From Pedobacter ginsengisoli (GTDB lineage Bacteria; Bacteroidota; Bacteroidia; Sphingobacteriales; Sphingobacteriaceae): 64,000 bases of DNA. The DNA is taken from the NCBI RefSeq assembly GCF_002736205.1, contig NZ_CP024091.1, forward strand, positions 2,973,555 through 3,037,554. Direction: 5' to 3'. Positions 35,884-45,870 of the stretch are shown here, one piece after another. Both the position numbers and the translations under genes were made by a program. The notes under the pieces are model-generated. The model was not told the origin of the DNA and searched no databases. It worked only from the letters and a program-made list of their open reading frames with translations. The first letter of the stretch is position 1, and the number at the start of each line of letters is the position of its first letter.

Positions 35884-36735
35884 TTGAAAACACTTAAAAT
35901 TGCTATCCAAAAATCGGGTAGATTAAACGAAAAATCAGTAGAAATCCTTAAAAATTGTGGTTTATCTTTCGAAAACTACAAGAGCTCTTTAATTTCAACC
36001 GTAACAAACTTCCCTCTTGAGATTCTTTTTTTAAGAGATGATGATATTCCTGAATATGTACAGGACGGAATTGCCGACCTGGGTATAGTTGGCGAAAATG
36101 TAATTGTAGAGTCCGGCTCTGAAGTTACCTATCTTCAAAAATTAGGCTTTGGTAAATGCACACTTAAAATTGCAATCCCTAACGAAAGCGACATCACTGA
36201 AGTTGCACAATTAGAAGGAAAAGCAATTGCGACTTCTTACCCTGTAATCCTCGAAAAATACCTTAAAGATAATCATGTAAATGCTGAGGTTCGTACCATT
36301 TCAGGTTCTGTAGAAATTGGTCCGGGTTTGGGACTAAGTGATGCGATTTGCGATATCGTTTCTACCGGTGGAACTTTGAAAAGTAATGGCTTGAAACCAT
36401 TCTCGGAAGTGATGAAATCTGAAGCTGTTCTAATTGGAAAAGAAGGCTCAGAATTATTGCCAGAAGTTCAGGAATTATTGCAAAGGATCCGTTCAGTACT
36501 ACGTGCAAAAGAAACCAAATATGTAGTGCTTAATGTGGCTAAATCTAACCTTAAAAAAGTTGTTGATCTTTTGCCTGGAGTAAAAAGCCCAACGGTTGTT
36601 CCATTGTTCGATGAGGATTGGGTTGCTGTACATTCAGTAATTGCAGAGCACGATTTCTGGGAAAAGATCAATAGTCTGAAAGCTGCCGGAGCACAAGGAA
36701 TTGTAGTTATGCCTATTGAAAAAATCATTGCTTAA
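35884..36735 (+). CDS. hisG: ATP phosphoribosyltransferase, long form
   Basis: The 283-residue enzyme joins ATP and PRPP, the first and feedback-controlled step of histidine synthesis. It has the catalytic periplasmic-binding-like fold (IAIQKSGRLNEKSVEIL; ADLGIVGENV; the PRPP loop region DAICDIVSTGGTL) and the C-terminal ACT-like regulatory domain (about 210-283) of the hexameric long form, so no HisZ is needed. The start is TTG at 35884, followed by KTLKIAIQKSGRL, the conserved N-terminus; no ATG fits. It is preceded by a His-rich leader. Confidence 0.96.
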   Translation: MKTLKIAIQKSGRLNEKSVEILKNCGLSFENYKSSLISTVTNFPLEILFLRDDDIPEYVQDGIADLGIVGENVIVESGSEVTYLQKLGFGKCTLKIAIPNESDITEVAQLEGKAIATSYPVILEKYLKDNHVNAEVRTISGSVEIGPGLGLSDAICDIVSTGGTLKSNGLKPFSEVMKSEAVLIGKEGSELLPEVQELLQRIRSVLRAKETKYVVLNVAKSNLKKVVDLLPGVKSPTVVPLFDEDWVAVHSVIAEHDFWEKINSLKAAGAQGIVVMPIEKIIA

Positions 36736-36803
36736 TTATAAGATTATAATAGAAAAACACTTATTTTATCATTAACTAATAGTTAAACTTAAAATATAAC
36801 AAC

Positions 36804-38093
36804 TTGAAAATCTACAGTTATAGTGATTTATCTAAACAAGAGATTGAATCAATCTGTTTAAGACAGCTGGAAGACGACATTACCATTCAAGACCGTGTAA
36901 AAAGCATAGTCGATGCCGTTAAAACTGATGGAGATAAGGCCTTATTCAACTTCGCCAAACAATTTGACCAGGTTGAGTTAGCGCAGTTATTCATCGATAA
37001 AAAAGAGATTGAAGAGATAGCCGCATCTATTCCTTCGGAGGCAAAAGCAGCCATAGATACCGCTTACCAAAACATCAAAACCTTTCATGCAGCACAAGCT
37101 AAAAAGGAAGAAAAGATAGAAACAATGCCAGGCGTTACCTGCTGGCGCGAGACCAGAGCTATAGACCGTGTTGGTCTTTACATACCAGGTGGTTCTGCAG
37201 TTTTACCAAGTACCTTTTTAATGCTTGGCATACCAGCTACACTTGCCGGATGCAAAGAAATTGTGGTATGTTCCCCCCCTCAAAAAGATGGAAAAACTAA
37301 TTGCTACCTGGCTTATTGTGCATTAAAACTGGGGATCGAAAAGATCTATCTGGTTGGAGGTGCCCAAGCCGTTGCGGCAATGGCTTATGGAACAGAAAGC
37401 GTTCCGAAAGTATACAAGATTTTTGGCCCGGGTAACCGCTATGTAACGCAGGCAAAGCAGCTGATCCAGTCGACTACCATGACTGCGATTGATATGCCGG
37501 CAGGTCCTTCGGAGGTTTTAGTACTTGCTGATGAGACTGCCAATCCGTCATACCTTGCTTCTGACCTACTTGCACAAGCGGAGCATGGAGCTGATAGTCA
37601 GACAATTCTGGTTTCTACATCAAATGAAATTATAACTAAGACACTTGAACAGGTTGAAATTCAACTAAAAGAACTTCCAAGAAAAGATGTAACCGCCCTT
37701 GCAATAGCAAATTCGTACACTGTATTGGTTAAAGATCTGGAACAAGGCATGGAATTTAGCAACACATATGCGCCGGAACACCTGATCCTTTCAACAGAGC
37801 ATTTTGAAAAGCTTATACCGCTGATTGCTAATGCCGGATCTGTCTTTTTGGGCAATTTAACTCCTGAAAGTGCCGGTGATTATGCCTCGGGCACTAATCA
37901 TACCTTGCCTACAAGCGGCTTTGCGAAAGCTTATTCTGGCGTTTCGCTTGATTCGTTTGTGAAGAAGATCACCTTCCAGCACATCAGCCCTAAGGGTTTA
38001 GAAAATATTGGTAGTACAGTTGAAGTGCTTGCAGAAGCAGAGGGTTTAAGAGCACACAGGAATGCGGTAAGTATCAGATTAAAGAACAATTGA
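36804..38093 (+). CDS. hisD: Histidinol dehydrogenase
   Basis: The 429-residue enzyme oxidises histidinol to histidine in two NAD-dependent steps, using zinc. Signature stretches are VGLYIPGGSAVLPSTFLM, the segment IFGPGNRYVTQAKQL, IDMPAGPSEVLVLAD, DLLAQAEHGADSQ and AYSGVSLDSFVKKITFQ. The start is TTG at 36804, the second TTG start in this operon. It lies 68 bases after hisG. Confidence 0.97.
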   Translation: MKIYSYSDLSKQEIESICLRQLEDDITIQDRVKSIVDAVKTDGDKALFNFAKQFDQVELAQLFIDKKEIEEIAASIPSEAKAAIDTAYQNIKTFHAAQAKKEEKIETMPGVTCWRETRAIDRVGLYIPGGSAVLPSTFLMLGIPATLAGCKEIVVCSPPQKDGKTNCYLAYCALKLGIEKIYLVGGAQAVAAMAYGTESVPKVYKIFGPGNRYVTQAKQLIQSTTMTAIDMPAGPSEVLVLADETANPSYLASDLLAQAEHGADSQTILVSTSNEIITKTLEQVEIQLKELPRKDVTALAIANSYTVLVKDLEQGMEFSNTYAPEHLILSTEHFEKLIPLIANAGSVFLGNLTPESAGDYASGTNHTLPTSGFAKAYSGVSLDSFVKKITFQHISPKGLENIGSTVEVLAEAEGLRAHRNAVSIRLKNN

Positions 38094-38177
38094 AATTAGG
38101 TTAAGCATTACGTTATCCTGACCTCGAAGAAGCTGCAAAGCATTTTTTTTTCAGGATCCCGCTTTAAAAAAAGCAAC

Positions 38178-39218
38178 ATGGACATTAATAAATTACAAAG
38201 AGAAAACATCAAAAACCTTCGCCCCTATTCAACGGCAAGGGATGAATATAAAGGGCAGGCCAGTATATTTCTGGATGCCAATGAAAACAGCTATGGCTCT
38301 CCGTTAGATCAGAATTATAACCGCTACCCGGATCCTTTACAACTTGATCTTAAGGATGCGATTAGCAAAATCAAAGGAGTTCCGATTGAAAACACCTTTC
38401 TTGGAAACGGAAGTGATGAAGCGATAGACCTTCTTTTCAGGGCATTTTGTGAGCCGGGAGTAGACAATGTAGTCATCCTTCCGCCTACTTATGGCATGTA
38501 CGAAGTTTCAGCGAACATCAACAATGTTGAAATCCGTAAAGTTGATCTATTACCAAGCTTTCAGTTGGATCTTGATGGCATTGCAGAAGCCATTGATGAA
38601 CACACTAAGCTGATCTTTATCTGCTCTCCAAACAACCCTACCGGAAACTCAATTATCCGTACAGATATTGAAACTGTACTGGCTAATTTTAATGGTTTAG
38701 TTGTGATAGATGAGGCTTATATTAACTATGCAAAACAGCGCACTTTTATTAAAGAATTAACTGAATATCCGAACCTTGTGGTATTGCAAACTTTCTCTAA
38801 AGCATGGGGCCTGGCAGCGCTACGCTTAGGTATGGCTTTTGCCTCTGGTTTGGTTATTGATGTATTGAATAAAGTTAAACCCCCATACAACATTAACCAA
38901 GCCACTCAGGACATTGCTTTGAAAGCTTTGGAAAACATAGAGCAGGTAAATGACTGGATTAAAATTACTGTTGAAGAAAGGGACAAACTAAGCTCAGATC
39001 TGGCAGAACTGGCAATGGTTAAAAAGGTATACCCCTCTGATGCTAATTTTATACTAATTCAGGTTGATGATGCGTTAAGTACCTACAATGCACTGGTAGA
39101 TCAGGGCATCATCATCAGAGACCGATCAAAAGTATCGCTGTGCGAAGGATGTCTGCGCATCACCATCGGAACCACTCAAGAAAACGAAATCCTTTTAAAA
39201 GCCCTTAAATCACTATAA
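38178..39218 (+). CDS. hisC: Histidinol-phosphate aminotransferase
   Basis: The 346-residue PLP enzyme converts imidazole acetol phosphate to histidinol phosphate. It has the class I/II aminotransferase fold: LDANENSYGSP, LGNGSDEAIDLLFRAF, CSPNNPTGNS, VIDEAYINY, and the PLP-lysine segment QTFSKAWGLAALRLG. It follows hisD by 84 bases, the largest gap in the operon. That gap contains a run of nine T and a small inverted repeat (ATCCTGA/TCAGGAT). Its stop overlaps the ATG of hisB as TAATG. Confidence 0.96.
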   Translation: MDINKLQRENIKNLRPYSTARDEYKGQASIFLDANENSYGSPLDQNYNRYPDPLQLDLKDAISKIKGVPIENTFLGNGSDEAIDLLFRAFCEPGVDNVVILPPTYGMYEVSANINNVEIRKVDLLPSFQLDLDGIAEAIDEHTKLIFICSPNNPTGNSIIRTDIETVLANFNGLVVIDEAYINYAKQRTFIKELTEYPNLVVLQTFSKAWGLAALRLGMAFASGLVIDVLNKVKPPYNINQATQDIALKALENIEQVNDWIKITVEERDKLSSDLAELAMVKKVYPSDANFILIQVDDALSTYNALVDQGIIIRDRSKVSLCEGCLRITIGTTQENEILLKALKSL

Positions 39219-40351
39219 TGAAGAAAGTATTATTTATAGACCGCGACGGCACACTTATTAAAGAACCTGCAGATGAGCAGATTGATTCATTTGCCAAATT
39301 AGAATTTTATCCTAAAGCGCTGTACTATCTTTCTAAAATTGCAGCAGAGCTGGATTATGAACTTGTGATGGTAACCAATCAGGATGGTTTAGGTACAGAT
39401 TCTCACCCGGAAGAACACTTCTGGCCGGTACACAATTTTATTATGGATACTTTTGCAGGTGAGGGTGTTGAGTTTAGTGAGGTAATTATTGACAAAACTT
39501 TTGCCCATCAGAATGCAATAACACGCAAACCTAATACAGGCTTATTACAGCACTACTTTACTGATGCTTATGACTTGCAGCATTCTTTTGTGCTTGGCGA
39601 TCGTATAAACGACGTTATTCTGGCAAAAAATCTTGGGGCAAAGGCAATATGGATCTGCAACAATGAGCAGCTTGGTGCTAATGAAAAGCTTGAAAAAGCT
39701 GAGCATTTAACGGAATATATTGCATTAAGAACGCAAAACTGGGTAGATATTTACACCATGCTTAAGGCAGGAACCAGAACAATTACTCATGAACGCAATA
39801 CCAATGAGACCAAGATCAGCATTAGCATTGATCTGGATGGCACAGGTAAGGCTGATATTGACACCGGATTAAACTTCTTTAATCATATGCTTGATCAGAT
39901 TGCGCGTCACGGAAGTATCGATTTAAAGATTAAAACCAATGGCGATTTGCACATTGATGAACATCATACTATTGAAGATACGGGTATTGCATTGGGAGAA
40001 GCTTTTGCAAAGGCTATAGGTAATAAACTTGGTTTGGAACGCTATGGTTTCTGCCTGCCTATGGACGATTGCTTAGCTCAGGCTGCAATAGACTTTGGCG
40101 GTAGGAACTGGATTGTTTGGGAAGCAGATTTTAAACGTGAAATGGTTGGTGATATGCCTACGGAAATGTTTTATCACTTCTTTAAATCGTTTAGCGATGC
40201 AGCAAAGTGCAACCTGAATATTAAAGCTGAAGGCGAAAATGAGCATCATAAAATTGAGGCTATATTTAAAGCATTTGCTAAGGCTATTAAAATGGCCATT
40301 AAGCGTGATGCTGAAAAGCTGGTTTTACCGAGCACTAAAGGAGTATTGTAA
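39218..40351 (+). CDS. hisB: Bifunctional histidinol-phosphatase / imidazoleglycerol-phosphate dehydratase
   Basis: The 377-residue fusion joins an N-terminal HAD phosphatase (about 1-165; FIDRDGTLI with DxDGT, and metal-binding segment near the Cys/His loop) to a C-terminal IGP dehydratase (about 180-377; FFNHMLDQIARHG and DEHHTIEDTGIALGEA, whose histidines bind manganese). It performs two non-adjacent steps of the pathway. Start and stop both overlap neighbouring genes by one base (TAATG junctions), indicating strict translational coupling. Confidence 0.96.
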   Translation: MKKVLFIDRDGTLIKEPADEQIDSFAKLEFYPKALYYLSKIAAELDYELVMVTNQDGLGTDSHPEEHFWPVHNFIMDTFAGEGVEFSEVIIDKTFAHQNAITRKPNTGLLQHYFTDAYDLQHSFVLGDRINDVILAKNLGAKAIWICNNEQLGANEKLEKAEHLTEYIALRTQNWVDIYTMLKAGTRTITHERNTNETKISISIDLDGTGKADIDTGLNFFNHMLDQIARHGSIDLKIKTNGDLHIDEHHTIEDTGIALGEAFAKAIGNKLGLERYGFCLPMDDCLAQAAIDFGGRNWIVWEADFKREMVGDMPTEMFYHFFKSFSDAAKCNLNIKAEGENEHHKIEAIFKAFAKAIKMAIKRDAEKLVLPSTKGVL

Positions 40352-40944
40352 TGATTGGAATAGTAAACTATGGCGCCGGCAACATCTTTTCCCTTACTTC
40401 TGCATTGGAAAGGCTGGCTATACCCTTCGGGATGGTAAACACAGAAGCTGATCTGGATAAATATACCCATATCATTATACCAGGCGTAGGCCATGCTGGA
40501 GCAGCAATGAGTAAACTGGAACAAACAGGACTGGTAAAGCCCATAAAAGCATTAAAAAAACCAGTGTTGGGTATCTGTGTAGGCATGCAGCTACTTACCG
40601 AACATTCGGAAGAAGGAAATGCCGATATGATGAACATTGTACCGGTTAAAACAAAACTATTTGATAAAAATGAAGGGATTAAAATCCCGCATATGGGTTG
40701 GAATAATATAGATCATAAAAACAATTCTTTGTTTGAAGGTGTTGAAAATCTGACACAATTTTACTTTGTGCATTCGTACTTTATTGAATATAACCCTACT
40801 TTTGATATCGCAACTGCAAATTATGGAAAACCATTCTCTGCAGCAGTGCAAAAGGATAATTTCTATGGCGTACAATTTCATCCGGAGAAATCCGGTATCG
40901 CCGGCGAACGTTTATTAAAAAATTTTTCAAACTTAAAACAGTAA
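40351..40944 (+). CDS. hisH: Imidazole glycerol phosphate synthase, glutaminase subunit
   Basis: The 197-residue class I glutamine amidotransferase has the nucleophile motif GICVGMQLL (Cys about residue 77) and the catalytic His-Pro-Glu in VQFHPEKSG. It makes ammonia for HisF. It starts at the ATG overlapping the hisB stop and ends one base before hisA. Confidence 0.96.
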   Translation: MIGIVNYGAGNIFSLTSALERLAIPFGMVNTEADLDKYTHIIIPGVGHAGAAMSKLEQTGLVKPIKALKKPVLGICVGMQLLTEHSEEGNADMMNIVPVKTKLFDKNEGIKIPHMGWNNIDHKNNSLFEGVENLTQFYFVHSYFIEYNPTFDIATANYGKPFSAAVQKDNFYGVQFHPEKSGIAGERLLKNFSNLKQ

Positions 40945-40945
40945 A

Positions 40946-41695
40946 ATGTACATAATTCCCGCAATTGATATTCTAGATGGTAAGGTTGTTCGCCTTAGAG
41001 AAGGTGATTATAACCAAAAGACAGTATATGATGTTTCCATCGCTGAAATGATAGACACTTACCGGTCTAATGGTACAGAATTCATACATATTATTGACTT
41101 AAATGGTGCAAAAGGAGATTTCAGTAACCAAGCCGAGCTTTTTGATATCATTAGAAAAACCGACATGCGTGTTCAGTACGGAGGTGGTATACGCACAATT
41201 AAGCAGGTTACAGATTTGCTTGATGCAGGTATCCATCGTGTTATTGTTGGCACACAAGCTATTACTAATCCCGATTTCTTAAAAGATCTTAGTACCGAAG
41301 TAGGTAAAAAGTATGACTATGCAAATCGTATTGTGATTGCTATTGATGTATTAGACGAAGTAATTAAGTACTCTGGATGGATGGAAAGCTCACCGATTAA
41401 GCTAATGGACTACGTTGATAAATGCTTACAACTTGGCTTTTTCAGATTTCTTTGCACAGACATCAATAAAGATGGCAAATTAGGTGGTGCTGCTGTAGAA
41501 TTGTATAAAAAACTATTGGAGCACTCTCCGTTTATAAAACTAATCGCTTCTGGCGGCATCAGTTCAATGGCCGATATTGAAGAACTGGCAAACCTTGATA
41601 TCCGCTCGGTAGTTGTTGGAAAGGCAATATATGAAAACAGAATTTCTATTGATGAAATTAAGCAATGGAATCTGAAGCAAATGACTTCCCTTTAA
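40946..41695 (+). CDS. hisA: Phosphoribosylformimino-5-aminoimidazole carboxamide ribotide isomerase
   Basis: The 249-residue (beta/alpha)8 barrel opens [18 protein letters not shown] with the catalytic Asp in AIDI. The duplicated half-barrel segments are VQYGGGIRT and IASGGISS, the latter with phosphate-binding glycines. It performs the Amadori rearrangement giving PRFAR. It is placed between hisH and hisF, as in most his operons. Confidence 0.96.
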   Translation: MYIIPAIDILDGKVVRLREGDYNQKTVYDVSIAEMIDTYRSNGTEFIHIIDLNGAKGDFSNQAELFDIIRKTDMRVQYGGGIRTIKQVTDLLDAGIHRVIVGTQAITNPDFLKDLSTEVGKKYDYANRIVIAIDVLDEVIKYSGWMESSPIKLMDYVDKCLQLGFFRFLCTDINKDGKLGGAAVELYKKLLEHSPFIKLIASGGISSMADIEELANLDIRSVVVGKAIYENRISIDEIKQWNLKQMTSL

Positions 41696-41698
41696 TCG

Positions 41699-42454
41699 AT
41701 GTTAAGCAAACGTATTATTCCATGCCTGGATGTTAAAGATGGGCGCACTGTTAAAGGTGTAAATTTTGTTGATCTGAAAGATGCCGGAGACCCCGTTGAA
41801 CTTGCATGGCAGTATGCCCAGCAAGGGGCTGATGAACTTGTATTTTTAGACATTACTGCAACTCATGAAAGACGTGGCACTACCATAGAAATGGTAAAAT
41901 CAGTTGCCCGCCAACTGAACATCCCATTTACCATTGGGGGTGGCATTACCACCATTGCTGATGCTGAGGCTTTATTAAACTCTGGTGCTGATAAAATCAG
42001 CATCAACTCGGCAGCAGTCAGAAATCCTAAATTAATTGAGGATCTGGCTAAGGCATTTGGCGTTCAGTTTGTAGTGGTAGCTGTTGACACCAAGCTGGTG
42101 GATGGCAAAAACATGGTTCATCTTAATGGAGGGCGACTAATTACTGAGCTGGAAACTGAAGATTGGATTATTAAAGCGGAAGGTTTAGGAGCCGGCGAGA
42201 TTTTACTGACTTCAATGGATCATGATGGCACCAAAAATGGCTTTGACTGCTTATTACTTGATAAAATAGCTCAATCTATTAATATCCCTGTAATTGCATC
42301 CGGTGGCGCTGGTAAGGTTGAACATTTTACAGAGGTGTTTTTAGAAACGGGTGTTGATGCTGCTTTGGCAGCCTCGGTATTCCACTTTGGTGAAATCCCT
42401 ATCCCGTATTTAAAGAGCGAATTAAAAAAACATAATATACCGGTAAGGTTATAG
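41699..42454 (+). CDS. hisF: Imidazole glycerol phosphate synthase, cyclase subunit
   Basis: The 251-residue barrel enzyme starts [20 protein letters not shown], with catalytic Asp in CLDV and a second Asp in [13 protein letters not shown]. With HisH it turns PRFAR into IGP and AICAR. Three bases separate it from hisA. Confidence 0.97.
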   Translation: MLSKRIIPCLDVKDGRTVKGVNFVDLKDAGDPVELAWQYAQQGADELVFLDITATHERRGTTIEMVKSVARQLNIPFTIGGGITTIADAEALLNSGADKISINSAAVRNPKLIEDLAKAFGVQFVVVAVDTKLVDGKNMVHLNGGRLITELETEDWIIKAEGLGAGEILLTSMDHDGTKNGFDCLLLDKIAQSINIPVIASGGAGKVEHFTEVFLETGVDAALAASVFHFGEIPIPYLKSELKKHNIPVRL

Positions 42455-42494
42455 CGACATGCTTTTGCCCAGGATGCCGTAATAAATAGAAACA

Positions 42495-43085
42495 ATGAAC
42501 ATAGATTTTGAAAAAACACAGGGTTTAGTACCTGTAATTATACAGGATGTACAAACCCTGGAGGTTCTAATGCTGGGTTATATGAATCAGGAGGCATGGG
42601 ACAAGACACTTGCAGAAGGAAAAGTTACTTTCTTTTCGCGTAGTAAAAACAGGCTATGGACTAAGGGAGAGGAAAGCGGGAACTTTCTTTTCGTAAAGGA
42701 AACGCATATTGATTGCGATAACGACACAATCCTTATAAAGGCTACTCCCGTTGGCCCAACGTGTCATACAGGCTCTCGTAGCTGCTTTAAAACAGACTAC
42801 AACCAGAACTTTATATTTGAATTGGAACAGATCATTGCCAATCGTTATAAAAACCCTTCTGAAGAGTCATATGTGAATAAGCTTCGTTCGAAAGGCCTTA
42901 ACAAGATCGCACAAAAAGTAGGTGAGGAAGGTGTTGAAACCGTTATCGCTGCATTAGCAGAAACTGATGTAGACTTTGTTAACGAGAGCTCTGACCTGAT
43001 CTTTCATCTATTGGTTTTACTTAGAGAAAAGGGTAAAACATTAGAAGATATTGGCTTAAACCTAAAAGGCAGGCACAGTAAATAA
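42495..43085 (+). CDS. hisI: Bifunctional phosphoribosyl-AMP cyclohydrolase / phosphoribosyl-ATP diphosphatase
   Basis: The 196-residue HisIE fusion has an N-terminal cyclohydrolase (about 1-105: [12 protein letters not shown], zinc cysteines in IDCDNDT and CHTGSRSCF) and a C-terminal helical diphosphatase (about 110-196: [30 protein letters not shown]). It carries out steps two and three. This completes all the enzymes needed from PRPP to histidine in this operon. Confidence 0.95.
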   Translation: MNIDFEKTQGLVPVIIQDVQTLEVLMLGYMNQEAWDKTLAEGKVTFFSRSKNRLWTKGEESGNFLFVKETHIDCDNDTILIKATPVGPTCHTGSRSCFKTDYNQNFIFELEQIIANRYKNPSEESYVNKLRSKGLNKIAQKVGEEGVETVIAALAETDVDFVNESSDLIFHLLVLLREKGKTLEDIGLNLKGRHSK

Positions 43086-43089
43086 TTAT

Positions 43090-43992
43090 ATGTTAAGGCA
43101 TTTACATACACTTAGCGGTCACCAAAACCCAATCTATGCCCTTGCCAGCCCGGCTGTAAAAGAAGATGTTTTTTTTAGTGCAGGTAACGACAAGGGGGTT
43201 GTTGAATGGTCATTAAAAACAATGACCTTTGTTAAGGTTCTGGCGCCCGTACAAAGTTCTGTATATGCTTTACATAGTTATAATGACTTACTCTTTATAG
43301 CGCAAAGAAGTGGCTTAATACTTGTATTTGATATAAAACTTGAAAAAGTTACTGCAACATTAAGTCATCACCAAAAAGGAGTATTTGACCTGAAAACTAT
43401 TGCTTACAAGAACGAACTTTTAAGTACTGGAGAAGACGGAACGGTTGCCGTATGGTCATTAAAAGATTTCTCTTTACTTTACAATTTTCCGGTTTTACAA
43501 AATACAGTACGCACTATTGCCATAAGCAATTCGGAAGAGGAAGTAGCCCTTGGATGTAAGGATGGTATCATTAGGGTTTACAATTCTCTTGATTATAGCC
43601 TAACTGCCGAATTGAGCGAACATAAACTACCCATTACTTCTCTGCAATATTCTCCGGATGGATCTTCTTTAATTTCAGGTGGACGAGATGCGCAATTAAA
43701 GGTATGGAGTTTACCAGACTACCAATTGGTAAATAATATAGCCGCACACATGTTTAGTGTCTATACTATCGCCTTCCACCCCACCCAGCCTTATTTTGCT
43801 ACCTGCAGCCAGGACAAGAGTATTAAGCTATGGGGAGCTAATGATTTTAAGCTTTATAAGATCCTTAGTTTAGAGAAGAATACGGAAGGACATTTCCATT
43901 CCATCAACAAACTTATTTGGAGTTCTGATGGTAAATACCTGATCTCCACGGGAGACGATAGGCAGATAATGATTTGGGAGTTTAATTCTTAA
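43090..43992 (+). CDS. WD40 repeat protein
   Basis: The 300-residue protein consists of about seven WD40-type blades along its length (for example LRHLHTLSGHQNPIYALASP at the start, TGEDGTVAVWSL, SGGRDAQLKVWSL and CSQDKSIKLWG). No signal peptide, so it should be a cytoplasmic beta-propeller that binds other proteins. It begins four bases after the hisIE stop and is thus very probably on the his transcript, but no link to histidine synthesis is evident. Confidence 0.88.
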   Translation: MLRHLHTLSGHQNPIYALASPAVKEDVFFSAGNDKGVVEWSLKTMTFVKVLAPVQSSVYALHSYNDLLFIAQRSGLILVFDIKLEKVTATLSHHQKGVFDLKTIAYKNELLSTGEDGTVAVWSLKDFSLLYNFPVLQNTVRTIAISNSEEEVALGCKDGIIRVYNSLDYSLTAELSEHKLPITSLQYSPDGSSLISGGRDAQLKVWSLPDYQLVNNIAAHMFSVYTIAFHPTQPYFATCSQDKSIKLWGANDFKLYKILSLEKNTEGHFHSINKLIWSSDGKYLISTGDDRQIMIWEFNS

Positions 43993-44049
43993 ACTATACT
44001 ATTTTTTTAAGGAAAGTTTTTTTAAATTGGAGGCTACTAAGTATAAGTT

Positions 44050-44526
44050 ATGGCCAAAGAACATCTATATCAAACGAGTTTAACATGGACAGGTAATAAA
44101 GGTTCTGGAACAATGGACTACCGGTCGTACGAAAGAAGTTATATTATATCAATAGACCATAAGGCAGATATCCAGGGATCATCAGATTCTGCATTTCTTG
44201 GTGATAAAACCAAGCACAATCCTGAAGACTTACTGGTTTCATCACTATCATCATGTCATATGCTTTGGTTTTTACATCTGTGCTCTCAAAATGAGATCAT
44301 TGTATTGGATTACACCGACAATGCCGTGGGAAAAATGACTGAAGAAGCTAGTGGAAGCGGGCATTTTACCGAAGTTATTTTAAACCCTGTAGTAGTGATT
44401 AATAGAGAAGAGCATGTAGAAAAAGCTAATTCATTACACGAGCAGGCAAACAAAATGTGTTTTATAGCGAACTCCTGTAATTTCCCGGTTTCGCATAACC
44501 CCAAATGTATTGTAGAAAAGGGCTAA
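44050..44526 (+). CDS. OsmC family protein
   Basis: The 158-residue protein has the OsmC/Ohr fold. The first reactive Cys is in SSLSSCHMLWFLHL and the second conserved region, with Cys, is near ANSCNFPVSHNP. Family members reduce organic hydroperoxides with thiol cysteines; this divergent group's substrate is unknown. Separated from the WD40 gene by 57 T-rich bases. Confidence 0.9.
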   Translation: MAKEHLYQTSLTWTGNKGSGTMDYRSYERSYIISIDHKADIQGSSDSAFLGDKTKHNPEDLLVSSLSSCHMLWFLHLCSQNEIIVLDYTDNAVGKMTEEASGSGHFTEVILNPVVVINREEHVEKANSLHEQANKMCFIANSCNFPVSHNPKCIVEKG

Positions 44527-44539
44527 ATTTATTAAACAT

Positions 44540-44574
44540 TTAGAATTGTTAAGTTAACCGCTTAACAATTCTAA
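44540..44574. terminator. Shared hairpin terminator for convergent genes
   Basis: A perfect 14-base stem (TTAGAATTGTTAAG with its complement, 7-base loop) covers the end of the minus-strand NlpC gene and lies 13 bases after the OsmC stop. T-runs are weak, so it could work in both directions with moderate strength. Confidence 0.6.
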
Positions 44575-45328
44575 GTTTATGAGAGTACCTCCCCAATTCT
44601 GCATTATAAATTCCTTGATTGTCCATTGGGTCTATCCTAACTTTACCTGAAGCATGGATAATATCGGTTGTATTTAGCATAATACCGACGTGGATAATAC
44701 GTCCATTTTCATTATCAAAAAAAGCCACATCTCCGGGTTTAACTTCAGGCAAAAAATCAACGATTTCACCTTGTTCAGCCTGTTGCCAGGCATCCCGGTT
44801 TAATTGTATGCCTTGTAATTTAAATACAATCTGCGCAAATCCTGAGCAGTCCATTCCAAATAAATTCTTACCGCCCCATAAATAAGCAACATTCTGAAAG
44901 AAAAGCGCTGTATTTATAATATCGGTTGGCTCGGTACCAGAAACCACTTTTGGGTTAAATAAAACCTTATACTTTTCATTACCAATGCTGCAATACCCAT
45001 TATTAAATGAAGGGAGATTACTGCCTGGAGAGAGGTAATATTTACTGCCTTCGGTATCTGTAATTATATTTACAATTTCGGCAGGTGCCAGGTATTTACA
45101 ATTATGGTTATTTGTATACTCATCTAAAGATACTTCTGTTAACTGCTTAAAATCCATCCAACCCTCATATCCGTCATAAGCATTACGTACCTGCCACCAC
45201 TTTTCGGTTTTTGAGATGATCTCCACATGATCACCAAAAAGCAACTGAGAGGCAATTTCTGCTCTGTCTGATGGCTCAGATCTTAAGGGCGCTACTGCCA
45301 CCCTACATATTCCATAGTATTGTTCCAT
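44549..45328 (-). CDS. NlpC/P60 family peptidoglycan endopeptidase with SH3 domains
   Basis: The 259-residue protein has bacterial SH3-type domains in its N-terminal half (about 1-140) and an NlpC/P60 catalytic domain (about 140-259) with nucleophile Cys161 in MDCSGF and His in RIIHVGIM. It resembles YkfC-like enzymes that cut the gamma-D-Glu to diamino-acid bond of muropeptides. No clear signal peptide is visible, so it may act on recycled muropeptides in the cytoplasm, as YkfC does. Confidence 0.9.
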   Translation of the reverse strand: MEQYYGICRVAVAPLRSEPSDRAEIASQLLFGDHVEIISKTEKWWQVRNAYDGYEGWMDFKQLTEVSLDEYTNNHNCKYLAPAEIVNIITDTEGSKYYLSPGSNLPSFNNGYCSIGNEKYKVLFNPKVVSGTEPTDIINTALFFQNVAYLWGGKNLFGMDCSGFAQIVFKLQGIQLNRDAWQQAEQGEIVDFLPEVKPGDVAFFDNENGRIIHVGIMLNTTDIIHASGKVRIDPMDNQGIYNAELGRYSHKLRIVKRLT

Positions 45329-45410
45329 AGCATAAAATCAATGGTATAAATGTAAACTTTTGCTCAGTTATTTTGTTATTTTTATAGTATAAACCTTAAT
45401 CTATAAGACG

Positions 45411-45866
45411 ATGAACCTCAAAAAAATTTTAATTGCAGTTGACAATAGTACATGTTCAGAAAAAGCAGCAAAAGTTGGTTATGAAGTAGCAAAAACATTT
45501 GGCGCAGAGGTAGCACTTGTTAATATTATAGAGCCAGTGCCTGCAAATATAAGCCCTGATTTGACATTAGCCCCTGTTTTTTTGGAAACCTACGATAACA
45601 GTGAAGAAAATAGTCATTTATTGTTAAAAGAAATTGAAACTAAATTTAGTCACGGTATAGCTACTACTTATTTAAGTGTAGTTGATAGCGCTGCACACGG
45701 TATTATACAACAATCTGATGAATATGGTTCTGATCTTATTGTAATTGGCACTTACGGCCGTACTGGTCTGTATCACTTTTTAATGGGAAGTGTGGCTGAG
45801 CATGTGGCTAGAAAATCGGCCTGCCCTGTTTTAATTGTGCCAAACAAGTATGAAGAAAAAGAGTAA
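45411..45866 (+). CDS. Universal stress protein (UspA family)
   Basis: The 151-residue protein has one UspA domain: the start KKILIAVDNSTCSEKA and the nucleotide-binding segment IGTYGRTGLYHFLMGSVAEHV (G-2x-G-9x-G-S type) point to the ATP-binding class. Cytoplasmic. Single gene between divergent NlpC and convergent ferredoxin genes. Confidence 0.92.
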   Translation: MNLKKILIAVDNSTCSEKAAKVGYEVAKTFGAEVALVNIIEPVPANISPDLTLAPVFLETYDNSEENSHLLLKEIETKFSHGIATTYLSVVDSAAHGIIQQSDEYGSDLIVIGTYGRTGLYHFLMGSVAEHVARKSACPVLIVPNKYEEKE

Positions 45867-45870
45867 ATAA

